DNA of 64,000 nucleotides from Chthoniobacteraceae bacterium (GCA_947449735.1 CANFTB010000003.1:1-64000); one strand, 5' to 3'. Counted from the stretch's first letter, positions 45,594-54,738 are shown. The notes: generated from the sequence alone by a model not told the origin. Translations and numbers: made by a program.

Positions 45594-46616
45594 TTAATCC
45601 AACATCCGCGCAATGCTCCTGGCGGCGCGACACAGTTCCTCCAACTTCTCGATCTGACGTCTCTCGTCGCTCAAAATGCCTGGCTGACCAGAGGCGATCC
45701 TGAGTTGACTCGCCGCCGCCTCGATCATTCGTTCTTCCTGCCCGAGAAAGAGGCCGCGGCCCTCCAACTTGCCAAGCGACCGCATCCAGCGTTTTCCACA
45801 GGCTCTCAAAATCAACGCGTTCCGAATGGCCTCGGCGGGGCCTGAGGGCTCCGACAGACGTTCACGCCAGCGCTCCAACTGCGATTCTGGATCAAAAGGT
45901 ACGCTGAACAGACTCTGATCCAGCCGGGTTAGGACAAACTCCCGCCACCAGCTCCGGAGGTTGTGCGTCGGAATATAAAACGGCCGGTACTCAAGCTTCA
46001 TCGAGCGGGTCCAATCCACCCACTTGAAACTGGACACCTCGCAGGACGTCACGACAGGAACCCAGGGCACCCTCACCGCGTCTGCGACGATCGCGGCGTG
46101 CATCGCGTCGGCGAGCACCAGCCGGGACCGGCGCACGACCTCCAGTTTCTCTCGGCTGTCTCCGTAAGGACTGAGGTAATGCACACCGGCTCGCCGGCAA
46201 ACTTCGGGCCACAGACCGACATCGTCGCTGCGGTGGTGTGGCATGAAGACAACGCCTCCATCCCGCTCGCAGCTGGGCAGCGGACTGCCGCACGCCACCG
46301 CCCTCAGCAAGAGCGCCGAGTCCGTCAGCACAGTGCTGGGCGACAGCCCGAGGATGGTTGCGGTCAGCGGTCCGCGCACTCCAAGGAACCTCCACTTGGC
46401 GCAGGTTTCCGAGGACGGCACCTTTTGATAACCCACCCCGCTCCCGAGCACCACCACCTGCCGGTCGCTCGGGACGGTACTGCCTATGACCGTCCCTATC
46501 CCCAGCAGCCGGACGTTGGGATTGACCGGAAGCGCCCCGCCGAAAAAGTCCGTCCACAGCCAGCGGTTGAGGTCGTCGCCAAAATTGGCTACGGATCCAA
46601 AGTAATGTAACCTCAT
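45594..46616 (-). CDS. Polysaccharide pyruvyl transferase family protein
   Basis: 340-residue enzyme of the PS_pyruv_trans family (ExoV-like start MRLHYFGSVANFGDDLNRWL). It would add pyruvate ketals to exopolysaccharide sugars. Landmarks: GIGTVIGSTVP, VVLGSGVGYQKVP, GVRGPLTATILGL, TDSALLL and VLADAMHAAIVADAVRVPWV. The C-terminal ~90 residues are helical and charged. No other polysaccharide genes are nearby. The ATG at 46616 is set by the family start; an upstream in-frame start exists at 46694. Confidence 0.87.
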   Translation of the reverse strand: MRLHYFGSVANFGDDLNRWLWTDFFGGALPVNPNVRLLGIGTVIGSTVPSDRQVVVLGSGVGYQKVPSSETCAKWRFLGVRGPLTATILGLSPSTVLTDSALLLRAVACGSPLPSCERDGGVVFMPHHRSDDVGLWPEVCRRAGVHYLSPYGDSREKLEVVRRSRLVLADAMHAAIVADAVRVPWVPVVTSCEVSSFKWVDWTRSMKLEYRPFYIPTHNLRSWWREFVLTRLDQSLFSVPFDPESQLERWRERLSEPSGPAEAIRNALILRACGKRWMRSLGKLEGRGLFLGQEERMIEAAASQLRIASGQPGILSDERRQIEKLEELCRAARSIARMLD

Positions 46617-46861
46617 TCGGAGGACGCCCCTTTCTTCGTTTACCCCAAGGCGCCCATTCTCCAACGGCAATGCAGAGCCGGCGCCGTCAACCACTCCCCT
46701 CCCTTAATCGCAGCTCGACCTCAAAACAAAGGGCGTCCCGAGCCGGAACTTGAATGAGAAAGGAGACCTCCACCCTGTAGCGCAGTCCTCTCTATTCAAG
46801 AACTCTTCCCTCCCTGTTTTCTGTCCGACCTCTGCGGGTCTGCCGCCGATTCTCCCGGCGC

Positions 46862-47188
46862 TCAGTCCGCCTGAATGATGTCCGTCGCAAACGGAGCCCC
46901 CGGACCCGCGCTCACCGGAATGTGCACCGTCTCCTTTCCTGTCCTTGTGCGCACTTTAAAAGACAGGATGGTGCCGGGCCTCGCTCTTTTGACTGAGGCG
47001 ATAAACGCGTCGGGACTCAAGCCCGACTCGATAACGTCGCCCACCTTAAGACCGTAACATTCGGCCGGCGACTTCCGGTCTATTTTGGTAAGCACCACCT
47101 TTCCCCCCTTCTCGGTGTAATCAATGCCGAGATAACCGGCGAACACGGAAGAAGAAGCGAGAAGGAACAAGAGCAAAGAAGTTTTCAT
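46862..47188 (-). CDS. Small exported PDZ-domain protein
   Basis: 108-residue protein: signal peptide (LLLFLLASSSVFA) and a single PDZ-like domain (KIDRKSPAECYGLKVGDVIE; RARPGTILSFKVRTRTGKET). No protease domain is attached. A decayed duplicate lies at 50219-50503, with a third inverted fragment of its 3' end at 50087-50137. Here the gene has intact start and stop. It sits 95 bp downstream of a truncated DUF1501 gene. Confidence 0.72.
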   Translation of the reverse strand: MKTSLLLFLLASSSVFAGYLGIDYTEKGGKVVLTKIDRKSPAECYGLKVGDVIESGLSPDAFIASVKRARPGTILSFKVRTRTGKETVHIPVSAGPGAPFATDIIQAD

Positions 47189-47282
47189 GGGGTGATACGG
47201 CTGGAAAAAAGGCGAATATTGGCAGCTGATCAACCCTTTTCGGCCGGCGGCATTTCACCACCTTCTGAAACCGAAGTCGCCC

Positions 47283-48020
47283 TCAGGCAATGATCTCCGA
47301 GATCGGCCGCCCGTGGTCCACCTCCAGCCTTTTTCTCCCGGGAACCTCGAGCAGCCGCGAATCCAAGCCCAGCTGCCGGAGTATGGTCGCGTGAATGTCG
47401 GTCACGTAGTGCCGGTTCTCCGTGGCATGAAAGTCGAGCGAGTTGGCAGGGTTTATGAACAACGGAACCGCGTCGTGGCCCGGACCCAGATAATTGCCGT
47501 CCTTTTTGTTCCAATACTCGCGGGTCCCGATGGAGATGAACTGCGGCAGGTTTTCATTCAAACTGCCCAGGCCATAGTACACCCATGCCCCGAGGGTTGG
47601 AAACTCGCCCTCCACCATGTTCCGGCCCGAGTGAAACTGCGCCTGCGCCCCGTGGTTGCTGTCGGTGGTGAACATGGACCGGACGACGGCGATCCTGTCC
47701 GGGTTGCCGCCGATGTGCGGAAACCAGTCGCTGATCTCCATGCCGCTCTTTCCGTGCCTGCGGAAGCCCACCTGCATGAGATCGATTTTATTGCGCTGAT
47801 TGCCGTTGGCGTCCGGAACCACCAGGCGCTCGAGCGCGAGCTTCCGGGGGTGCTGCACGTCCGCAAACGGAGTCTCGCTGATGGTCTTTCCAGCGTACTT
47901 GTTGAGCATCGGCTTGGGATCGAAGCTCTCCATGTGGCTGACCCCGCCGTTCATGAAGAGCCAGATCACGCTCTTCGCTTTCGGCGCAAAGTGCGGCATG
48001 CGAACTAGCGGTCGGAACAC
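47283..48020 (-). pseudogene. DUF1501 gene remnant, 5' and internal deletions
   Basis: 245 codons remain of a ~450-480-residue DUF1501 protein. The N-terminal Tat signal and about 60 residues are absent: the frame begins near [20 protein letters not shown] and upstream sequence is unrelated. In the middle, [11 protein letters not shown] runs straight into [20 protein letters not shown], which in full-length members are separated by about 200 residues, including the EFGRTP and GRDH segments. Both breaks keep the reading frame. The C-terminus ([19 protein letters not shown]) is normal. The missing core should abolish function. Confidence 0.8.
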
Positions 48021-48198
48021 CGCGTTAAATGCAATCGAATATTATGTTACTTTAACGAAACGTGATCTGAAAATTCTTTAAGTTAAGATGCAGCCCACTT
48101 TTGCTGCTCCTACGCAACCCAGCCTGCGTCTGGCGACAGAACAATTGCAAGCGGAGGAAGATGAATGCGTTTCACACGTTCCAATCCGGGAATTTTTT

Positions 48199-49977
48199 AT
48201 GCTCAAATCTATAAGAGTCGGACCCCGGCTGGTCCTTGGATTCAGCTCCGTGCTTGTCATCTTGCTCGTCATCACTGGTGTTTCCATTTTTAGAATTTCT
48301 CATCTTTCCGGCAGCATGGAAGGGTTGGTCAAACAAGACTTCGCCGAACAAAACAACGCGGCGAATCTGCTTTTCCAAGTGTATGCCAACTCACTGCGCC
48401 TGGGAACTCTCGTCACGTCCAGCGACCCGGCGGAGGCGGCGGCTTTGAAGTCCGACATTCAGGAGGAGCAGATCAAGATTGATGAACGTTTTGAAAGGCT
48501 TGTCGAAGCGGCGGCGAAAAGCAAAGACGCTACGCCGGTGGATGAGATGATTTCAGCGGCAGGCAAGTTATTTAATGCGACGAACCAGCTTTATAAGGTT
48601 CATGCCGACGGCAACAGGGAGGCCGACATTGCGTTCTTCCAAAAAGAAATGGTACCGCTGAGGAGCGTTTACCTTGAAAAGGTCAAGGGGGCCTACGACG
48701 AACAGTCCCGCCGGATTCAAAAATCCGAACAGGAAGCCCGGGCGGTTTCAAATAAAACCAGGATTCAAATTGTTTGGATGGGAATCATTGCCGTGGTAAC
48801 CGGAATCACTGCGGCAGCTTTGATTTTAAGAAGTCTGGTGCCCCCGATCCGGAAAACCATGGTGGTGCTTGGGGCCGTTGCAAATGGTGATCTCAGCCAA
48901 ACTCTGGAAATCGATACGCAGGACGAACTTGGGGCGATGGCGGCCTCGTTGAACACCGCGGTTACCTCAATGAAGAAGTCGATCGAGGAGGTGCAGCATT
49001 TACGCGAACGGGAAAAATTACACGCCGAAGAATTGGACCTCAAAATCGACCACCTCCTCGAGGTGGTCGATGCAGCTGCGCACGGCGATCTGACCCTGCG
49101 CATTGAATTGCAGGGATCCGATGCCATCGGAAAAGTGGGCGAGGCAACGGCGCGGCTGCTGGAAAATTTCCGCCTGGGAATCATGACGTTCTCGCGAAGC
49201 GCGGAGTCTCTGGCGACCACTTCTGAAAAGCTCAGTTCGCTCGGCGTGCAAATGAACACGCACGCCGACGAGACCGCCTCCCAGGCGCGCCTCGTTTCCA
49301 GTTCAGCCAGGGACGTTTCCACTTACCTGCAAACCGTGGCAGCCAGCTCTGAAGAGATGGCTGCAAGCATCCGTGAAATCTCCGTTAATGCTTCCGAGTC
49401 CGCCACCATTGCAAGTTCAGCGGTGCGCATTGGAGAAACCACCACAGTGATGATGGGACGTCTTGGCGAGTCCAGTCAGGAAATCGGCCAGGTCATCAAA
49501 GTGATCACTTCCATCGCTCAGCAAACAAACCTGCTTGCGCTGAACGCGACGATTGAGGCGGCCCGCTCCGGAGAGGCAGGCAAGGGGTTCGCGGTCGTTG
49601 CGAACGAGGTCAAAGAACTTGCCAAGGCAACGGCTGACGCCACCCAGGATATCAGTCGCAAGGTCGCAGCCATTCAAGAGGACACCAAGGGCGCGATCGA
49701 TGCCATTGGAAACATGAGCGGAGTAATCGCTAAAATTAACGAGATCTCCTCCACCATTGCGGCCGCGGTTGAAGAACAGACTGCCACCACAAATGAAATC
49801 GGCAAAAATGTCACTCAAGCAGCTACTGGCAGCGAGGCGATCGCCAGAAACATCTCCTGTACTGCGGATGTCGCGCAGAGTGCCCAGCAAGGTGCATTCG
49901 ATAACCAGCGCACTGCGGAACAACTGTCCCTGATGTCTTCGGAACTGAAGAGTCTCGTGAACCAGTTCAAGGTTTGA
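48199..49977 (+). CDS. Methyl-accepting chemotaxis protein
   Basis: 592-residue transmembrane chemoreceptor. TM1 is at about 8-30 ([18 protein letters not shown]); a four-helix-bundle sensor follows, then TM2 at about 190-212 ([20 protein letters not shown]), HAMP ([20 protein letters not shown]) and a second HAMP-like segment ([20 protein letters not shown]). The signalling tip is canonical ([32 protein letters not shown]). The ATG at 48199 begins the first hydrophobic region; the frame is open to 48088. No CheA/CheW genes are nearby. It lies between the two PDZ-DUF1501 copies. Confidence 0.92.
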   Translation: MLKSIRVGPRLVLGFSSVLVILLVITGVSIFRISHLSGSMEGLVKQDFAEQNNAANLLFQVYANSLRLGTLVTSSDPAEAAALKSDIQEEQIKIDERFERLVEAAAKSKDATPVDEMISAAGKLFNATNQLYKVHADGNREADIAFFQKEMVPLRSVYLEKVKGAYDEQSRRIQKSEQEARAVSNKTRIQIVWMGIIAVVTGITAAALILRSLVPPIRKTMVVLGAVANGDLSQTLEIDTQDELGAMAASLNTAVTSMKKSIEEVQHLREREKLHAEELDLKIDHLLEVVDAAAHGDLTLRIELQGSDAIGKVGEATARLLENFRLGIMTFSRSAESLATTSEKLSSLGVQMNTHADETASQARLVSSSARDVSTYLQTVAASSEEMAASIREISVNASESATIASSAVRIGETTTVMMGRLGESSQEIGQVIKVITSIAQQTNLLALNATIEAARSGEAGKGFAVVANEVKELAKATADATQDISRKVAAIQEDTKGAIDAIGNMSGVIAKINEISSTIAAAVEEQTATTNEIGKNVTQAATGSEAIARNISCTADVAQSAQQGAFDNQRTAEQLSLMSSELKSLVNQFKV

Positions 49978-50086
49978 CGCCACACCGCTCCCAGGGCCCC
50001 CGGGACGGAAAATTAACCTAAAAGGGCGCCCCTTTTGGAACGCAGGCCGACCAGCACAAAGAGCCTTGCCCCGGTTTTCCACGGGT

Positions 50087-50137
50087 TCCGCGGGTTCGAG
50101 AGCTCCCTTTGCAACGGACATCATCCAGGCGGACTGA
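50087..50137 (+). pseudogene. Inverted 3' fragment of the PDZ gene
   Basis: Plus-strand codons read SAGSRAPFATDIIQAD then stop, matching the C-terminus of the intact PDZ protein (SAGPGAPFATDIIQAD). The intact gene and the larger decayed copy are both on the minus strand, so this piece was inverted or copied separately. Flanking bases to 50218 show no gene. Confidence 0.7.
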
Positions 50138-50218
50138 CCGCCCGGGCTCTTGCCTCCAGACCCGGTCATTTGAGGGCGGGGCTGTTCGGGACGGCGCGCC
50201 ACGAGGCGGTTCGAAGGG

Positions 50219-50503
50219 GGGCGCGCTCACCGGAATGTGCACAGTCTCCTTTCCTCTCTTGGTGCACACTTTAAAAGAGAGGATGGTCCCGGGCTTCGCC
50301 CTTTTGACCGAGGCGATGAACGCGCCTGAACTCAAGCCCGACTCGACAACGTCGCCCGCTTTAAGGCCCTAATATTCGGCCGGCGACTTCCGGTCTATCT
50401 TGGTGACAACCACCTTTCCTCCCTTCTCGGTGTTATGGATACCGAGATAACCTGCAAATGCGGAAGAGGAAGCGAGCCGGAACAAGGGCAAAGAAGTTTT
50501 CGT
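50219..50503 (-). pseudogene. Decayed duplicate of PDZ-domain gene
   Basis: Closely matches the gene at 46862-47188 from the signal peptide to HIPVSA. The start ATG has become ACG (50503-50501), and the Cys-Tyr-Gly codons of the parent read Tyr-stop-Gly (TAG at 50371-50369). The 3' end is missing in place, and a similar end lies inverted at 50087-50137. The piece cannot make the parent protein. Confidence 0.8.
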
Positions 50504-50600
50504 GGGGTGATACCGCTGAAAAAAAAGGCGAACAGGGTCAACCGATCAACCATTTTTTGAAGAGGTGGCACTCCCGCGCCTGCTGAAACCGGAGTCGTCC

Positions 50601-50747
50601 TCAGGCAATGATCTCCGCGATCGGCCGCCCGTGGTCTATCTCCAGTCTTTTTCTCCCAGGAACCTCGAGCCTCCGCGAACCCGGCGTGCGGCCGAACGCG
50701 TTGGCGAACGCCACCAGCGTTTCCTCCACCTTCACCCCGCGTGGCAT
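50601..50747 (-). pseudogene. DUF1501 3' remnant, second copy
   Basis: 48 codons: [15 protein letters not shown] fused directly to [25 protein letters not shown]. In full-length DUF1501 proteins these are about 70 residues apart. The spacing and order relative to the decayed PDZ copy match those at 47.2 kb, so both belong to one duplicated block. 50748-50917 holds no gene I can support. Confidence 0.75.
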
Positions 50748-50917
50748 TTAACTTTCCCTTTTTTTCTCGGCGAAGCGTGTGACATTGAGACGACAGACTG
50801 GTGCCGTTTTGACCCCATTAAGTCGGCGAATCCTAATCAAGGCGGATTCGGATTGGAGCCATAAACGCACCTGGCAGACGTCCACCCGGGAAATGCATTC
50901 ACGCCAGCAATGGATCT

Positions 50918-51928
50918 ATGGGAAAGGAATATCTCGGGAAACTCTCGGAGCACGATCCGCTCTACGGATACCTGCGGCACGACATTCAGCCCCAACTGAA
51001 TGGATCCACAGGACACGTCAGCTACCGCGTTTTTAAATTGAACGGATCCAATGATGTTTATCTCTATGAGGAGCGCAAAAGCGGCAAGAAACTGATAGGT
51101 AAGTTTTTTTCCTCAAATCGGAATCATGACTGGAATAAAAACGCCGCCAAGCTGACGCGGGAGTTCGAAAATCTGAGCATGATGCGGTCCTACGGGCTGG
51201 TTGGGTACCCGCACCATGTCGTCCGTCCGCTGGGCCGGAATTACTCGCTGAACTCGCTGCTGGTGACTGAAAACTGCGAGGGGGAGCTGCTCAGCAACGT
51301 CATTTTGTCTTATCTCCAGCACGGAGACGCCGGATACCTCTACTACAAACTCACTGCTCTGGCCTACTTCCTGGCGACCTTTCACAACCGTACCGCCAAC
51401 GGGTACGGAGTCAATTTTCACGAGGACTGCAGCTATCTCGACCACATGGTCGATGGCCTGCTTCACGTTCAGGGCATCGGATGGGACGAAGCCCAAGAGT
51501 TGCACTGGCTCCGGGACCAATGGCGCCATCAACCCCGCATGTGGCAGGACCAGCAGGTGATCGTTCATGGCGACGCCACACCCGAAAACTTCCTGTTCGG
51601 GGGAGGCCTGAGCGTCATCGCTTTTGATCTGGAGCGAACCAAGCGGGCAGACCGCGTCTTTGATGTCGGAAGGATCGCAGGCGAGTTGAAGCATTTTTTC
51701 TTCCGGGCGACGGGCAACAAGTGGAGCGCCGAGCCTTTTATCGGACACTTTCTCTGGGAGTACGCATGTCACTTTCCGGATCGGCACAGCGCATTTCGCT
51801 CGATCACGGGACGTGTGCCCTTCCATATGGGGGTGACGTTGCTGCGGATTGCCCGCAACCATTGGGTCGGGCGCGAGTACCGCCGGAAACTGATCGACGA
51901 AGCCAAAGAGTGTTTGAGAGGGTTTTAA
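50918..51928 (+). CDS. Aminoglycoside phosphotransferase-fold kinase
   Basis: 336-residue protein of the APH/choline kinase fold. The catalytic loop is VIVHGDATPENFLFG (HGDxxxxN) and the metal-binding motif is SVIAFDLERTKRADRVFDVG (Asp-Leu-Glu instead of DFE/DFG). The N-lobe has KKLIGKFFSSNR, whose Lys could be the ATP contact. The substrate is unknown; small-molecule or sugar phosphorylation is likely. The HAD gene starts inside its stop codon (TAATG at 51926-51930), so the two are coupled. Confidence 0.78.
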   Translation: MGKEYLGKLSEHDPLYGYLRHDIQPQLNGSTGHVSYRVFKLNGSNDVYLYEERKSGKKLIGKFFSSNRNHDWNKNAAKLTREFENLSMMRSYGLVGYPHHVVRPLGRNYSLNSLLVTENCEGELLSNVILSYLQHGDAGYLYYKLTALAYFLATFHNRTANGYGVNFHEDCSYLDHMVDGLLHVQGIGWDEAQELHWLRDQWRHQPRMWQDQQVIVHGDATPENFLFGGGLSVIAFDLERTKRADRVFDVGRIAGELKHFFFRATGNKWSAEPFIGHFLWEYACHFPDRHSAFRSITGRVPFHMGVTLLRIARNHWVGREYRRKLIDEAKECLRGF

Positions 51929-52671
51929 TGAACATCAAGGCCATCATTTTTGACGTCAACGGGACCCTGATTGACATCCGCACGGACGAGGGAAACGAGG
52001 ACGTCTACAGAGTTGTCAGTAATCTCCTCTCCTATCAGGGCATCCAGACCCACCGCCATGAACTCAAGGCGCTGTACTACGAGCTCATGGATGCGCAGAA
52101 AAAAAACAGGGGCGAGCGCCACCCGGAATTCAACGCAGTCGCCATCTTCAGGCAGATCGTCAACCGCCTTGCAACGGACTACACCCGCAGCCTTCCCGCG
52201 CAAAAACTGGAGCAGCTTCCCCTGCTCCTCGCGGAGGCGTACCGCGCGGCTTCCCGCCATCAGCTGAAACTTTACTACGGCGTCGAAACCACCCTCCATC
52301 AGCTCGCTTCAAAATACCGCCTGGCTGTCGTCTCCGACGCCCAGACCGCGTACGCCCTTCCCGAACTTCACGCAGTGGGCCTCACGTCCTTCTTTGAGCG
52401 GATCATTGTCTCGGGCGATTACGGTTATCGCAAACCCGACGTCCGATTGTTTGAAGAGGCGCTTCACGCCATGGGCATCCATGCGTCGGAGGCCGTGTAT
52501 GTTGGCAACGATATTTATCGCGATGTTTACGGCGCCCAAAGAGCAGGGATGAAGACAGTCCTCTTCAGATCGAATCAAGGCTGCCCGGAGAAGCCTGGCA
52601 TCAACGCCGAATACATCATTTACCAATTTCCGGAATTGCTGAACGCCCTCCAATTTTTGGAACAGCAATAG
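51928..52671 (+). CDS. HAD-family hydrolase
   Basis: 247-residue haloacid dehalogenase-like phosphatase. Motif I is FDVNGTL: the nucleophile Asp9 is present, but the usual second Asp is Asn11. Motif II is VVSDAQT, motif III GYRKPD, motif IV VGNDIYRDVYGAQRAG. A helical cap lies between about 15 and 95. The Asn at the acid/base position may slow phosphatase turnover or shift activity. Translationally coupled to the kinase-like gene, which suggests acting on the same metabolite. Confidence 0.88.
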   Translation: MNIKAIIFDVNGTLIDIRTDEGNEDVYRVVSNLLSYQGIQTHRHELKALYYELMDAQKKNRGERHPEFNAVAIFRQIVNRLATDYTRSLPAQKLEQLPLLLAEAYRAASRHQLKLYYGVETTLHQLASKYRLAVVSDAQTAYALPELHAVGLTSFFERIIVSGDYGYRKPDVRLFEEALHAMGIHASEAVYVGNDIYRDVYGAQRAGMKTVLFRSNQGCPEKPGINAEYIIYQFPELLNALQFLEQQ

Positions 52672-52708
52672 CGGGCGGCACACCTCTGTTTGCCGGAGCC
52701 AGCATGCC

Positions 52709-52992
52709 TTGAAATGCGGCTGCGAGGCAGGGAAGGAAATGGGCATCAACACTTGGGCGGCTTTCGCCGGAACTGATTCCGATGCGCTTGTAGACGGTGA
52801 CTTTGTCGTTCTCGAGAGTGAGCTGCAGGCGGTGCTCCAGTCGCTACGGCACGATGGCATCAACACCGTCGCCATTCACCACCACATGACGGGCGAATCC
52901 CCACGGTACCTCTTCCTCACTACTGGGGCCGGGGGCCGGTAGAAACGTTGACTCACGCGATCAAAAACGCGCTGCAGAAGACGGCCAGATAG
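52709..52992 (+). pseudogene. DUF1259 (LppY/LpqO) 3' fragment, frameshifted
   Basis: The first frame reads MGINTWAAFAGTDSDALVDG, VLESELQAVLQSLRHDGINT and VAIHHHMTGESPRYLFL, the C-terminal half of the LppY/LpqO (DUF1259) family. At about 52915 the match moves to another frame, HYWGRGPVETLTHAIKNALQ, ending at TAG 52990-52992. The N-terminal half is missing. A truncated and frameshifted remnant. Confidence 0.75.
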
Positions 52993-53050
52993 CGGCTTGG
53001 CAGGCGTTTGCCTTCAGCCCGATGGTGCTCACGCCCGGTTGGTGCCGCAT

Positions 53051-53471
53051 ATGACTTTTGAGCAGAAAGGTCTGTCCCCTGGGCCGCAGAGCACCGGTCC
53101 TGATTTTCTCAAGCGCCGCTACTGGCGTGAGCACACGATCCACTTTGATGGTGGTATGATCGTGCCCGAATCGCCTTCACCCCACATCGTGCCCGCACCG
53201 TGGTCGAATACAGCGGCAGTCGATCCCGGGGAAGCGTTTGTCGCATCAGTGGCGAGCTGTGACATGCTCTGGTTTCTGCATGTCGAGATTGATGCGGGCT
53301 TTGAGCTTGAAAGCTATGAAGACGAAGCCGTGTGACGCTCCACCCACCCATCGAATGGCGCAGCGACAGGCACCCAACGGCCAGTGAAGTGAAACACCTG
53401 CACCAGCAGGCGCATGAGGAGTGCTTCATTGCCAACCCCACCAGAACAGAGGTCACTGACAACAAGCCATG
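53051..53471 (+). pseudogene. OsmC-family gene with central deletion
   Basis: The 5' part reads YWREHTIHFDGGMIVPESPS and DPGEAFVASVASCDMLWFLH, the N-terminal half of an OsmC-like peroxiredoxin with its first conserved Cys. The frame stops at 53333-53335. From about 53368 another frame gives HPTASEVKHLHQQAHEECFI ANPTRTEV, the C-terminal half with the second conserved Cys, ending at 53471. About 35-50 central residues are missing and the frames do not join. Confidence 0.75.
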
Positions 53472-53478
53472 AACAAAT

Positions 53479-53513
53479 CCGCGAGGGACGGAAATGGGGC
53501 CAAAAGGAAACTC
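53479..53513 (+). repeat. Left ~35-bp direct repeat of 4.1-kb segment
   Basis: Begins CGCGAGGGA and ends in the 18-mer GGGCCAAAAGGAAACTCC, which is identical to the end of the copy at 57597-57633. The middles differ by a few bases and a 2-nt gap. Between the copies lie the PIN toxin-antitoxin pair, the Lon-type protein and a metal-permease fragment. Confidence 0.65.
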
Positions 53514-53525
53514 CAATCAATTTCG

Positions 53526-53556
53526 TTGAACTCAAATCGGTATCACATATAATACC
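53526..53556 (+). promoter_or_regulatory. Promoter and dyad at PIN toxin start
   Basis: TTGAAC (53526-53531), 16 bp, then a perfect TATAAT (53548-53553). Transcription should begin near 53560, at the GTG/TTG start codon, giving a leaderless mRNA. GGTAT at 53539-53543 and ATACC at 53552-53556 form an inverted repeat over the -10 box, fitting autoregulation by the toxin-antitoxin complex. Confidence 0.55.
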
Positions 53557-53559
53557 ATT

Positions 53560-53976
53560 GTGCTTGTCGTCTTTGACACAAATGTCCTCGTTTCCGCGCT
53601 CAGATCCTCGAACGGGGCGTCGTTTCAACTCCTCCGTCTAGTGCAGTCCGGGCAGATACAACCCGCACTCAGTGCCCCATTGATGTTCGAATACGATGAT
53701 GTTACGAGCAGGGAGGGTCTGCTGCCACACTTTCAACCCGCTGAGATTCAGGCTTTCTTGGACTGGTTCACCTCCATTTCAAGTCTGCACAAAGTCTATT
53801 TTTTGTGGAGACCGCTGCTTAAGGATCCAAAAGATGACATGGTGTTGGAGTGTGCCATCTCGGCCAGAGCGCATTGCATCGTGACCTACAATTTAAACGA
53901 TTTTCTCAAAGCAGAATCTTTGGGAGTGAGGGTGGTAACGCCTTCCGAACTCCTCGAAATCCTAACCAAAATCTAG
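53560..53976 (+). CDS. PIN-domain toxin of a TA pair
   Basis: 138-residue putative RNase toxin of the COG1569-type PIN family. Acidic residues expected at the metal site: Asp in VVFDTNVLVSAL (start), Asp/Glu in DPKDDMVLECA, Asp in YNLNDFL. Length is typical. The start is GTG at 53560 (or TTG at 53558) and no Shine-Dalgarno precedes it, consistent with a leaderless message. The toxin comes before the antitoxin, which starts 2 nt after the stop. Confidence 0.88.
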   Translation: MLVVFDTNVLVSALRSSNGASFQLLRLVQSGQIQPALSAPLMFEYDDVTSREGLLPHFQPAEIQAFLDWFTSISSLHKVYFLWRPLLKDPKDDMVLECAISARAHCIVTYNLNDFLKAESLGVRVVTPSELLEILTKI

Positions 53977-53978
53977 TC

Positions 53979-54236
53979 ATGAGCACTCTGAGTATCCGCC
54001 TTCCGAACTCCATCCACCAACATGCAAAACGCCTTGCGCAGACTGAGGGTGTCTCGGTGAACCAGCTTGTGAGCAGTGCTTTGGCTGAAAAGCTGTCCGC
54101 CTTGGACGCCGAGCGTTATCTGAATGAACGTGCGGCACGTGGCAGGGAGGTGGACATCAACACCATCCTCGCCAAGGTTCCAAACACGAAGCCCGAACCG
54201 GAGGACAGGATCGGCGCGACTGCAGAACATCCTTAA
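53979..54236 (+). CDS. Ribbon-helix-helix antitoxin
   Basis: 85-residue antitoxin. The N-terminus (STLSIRLPNSIHQHAKRLAQ, then EGVSVNQLVSSALAEKLSAL) is a ribbon-helix-helix DNA-binding domain of the HicB/CopG-like type; the charged C-terminal tail (NTKPEPEDRIG) would bind and block the PIN toxin. It would also bind the dyad at 53539-53556. Cotranscribed with the toxin. Confidence 0.85.
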   Translation: MSTLSIRLPNSIHQHAKRLAQTEGVSVNQLVSSALAEKLSALDAERYLNERAARGREVDINTILAKVPNTKPEPEDRIGATAEHP

Positions 54237-54738
54237 GCAGAGACGGGGGGAAGCCGGACAGATTGCAGGTGACTCCAAACGGTGCGCTTTGTCGCGAGGG
54301 CTGCGCCTCCACTGGTATCCTGCCGGAGTGAGCACCGAGTCCAAAGGGGACCCACGAATTGGCTGAAGAAGCGAGTGGGGGCACCCTTGTTCTCAGGTGT
54401 CTCACTTCCGGGTCGATGCGCGGCGCAGGTTTTCCGGCAACATGGATGCATGGCGTAGGGCATAGAGGGTCTGTACCCTCGCCCTCACTGCCGCTGAGCG
54501 GCTTTCCAGAGCTGGAAAACTCCCGGGAGACAGTGATGGGCTCGATTCGGAAAGAGCGACAACTCGTCGCAACGCCTGCGTTCATGAAAACGGAGAGGTT
54601 TTGCCTGCGACAAGGGGTTCGATTTACTCAAGGGCTGCTGTCTTTGTTTTGGAGAGCCATTCGGAAGTATCGCCATACGGATGCCGGGCAATTGGCCGAA
54701 AGGGCAATTTCCTAGCAATCGAAAAGCGATTTCTCATC
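54237..54738. other. 500-bp stretch without recognisable gene
   Basis: Open frames exist on both strands here, but none resembles a known protein and their codon choice lacks the G/C-ending pattern of neighbouring genes. I see no RNA gene, array or strong terminator. It ends at the ribosome-binding site of the Lon-type gene. Confidence 0.4.

Noticed and set aside
54157..54585. Minus-strand open frame of 142 codons in the gene-poor stretch
   Set aside because: It overlaps the antitoxin end, resembles no family and shows no coding bias.
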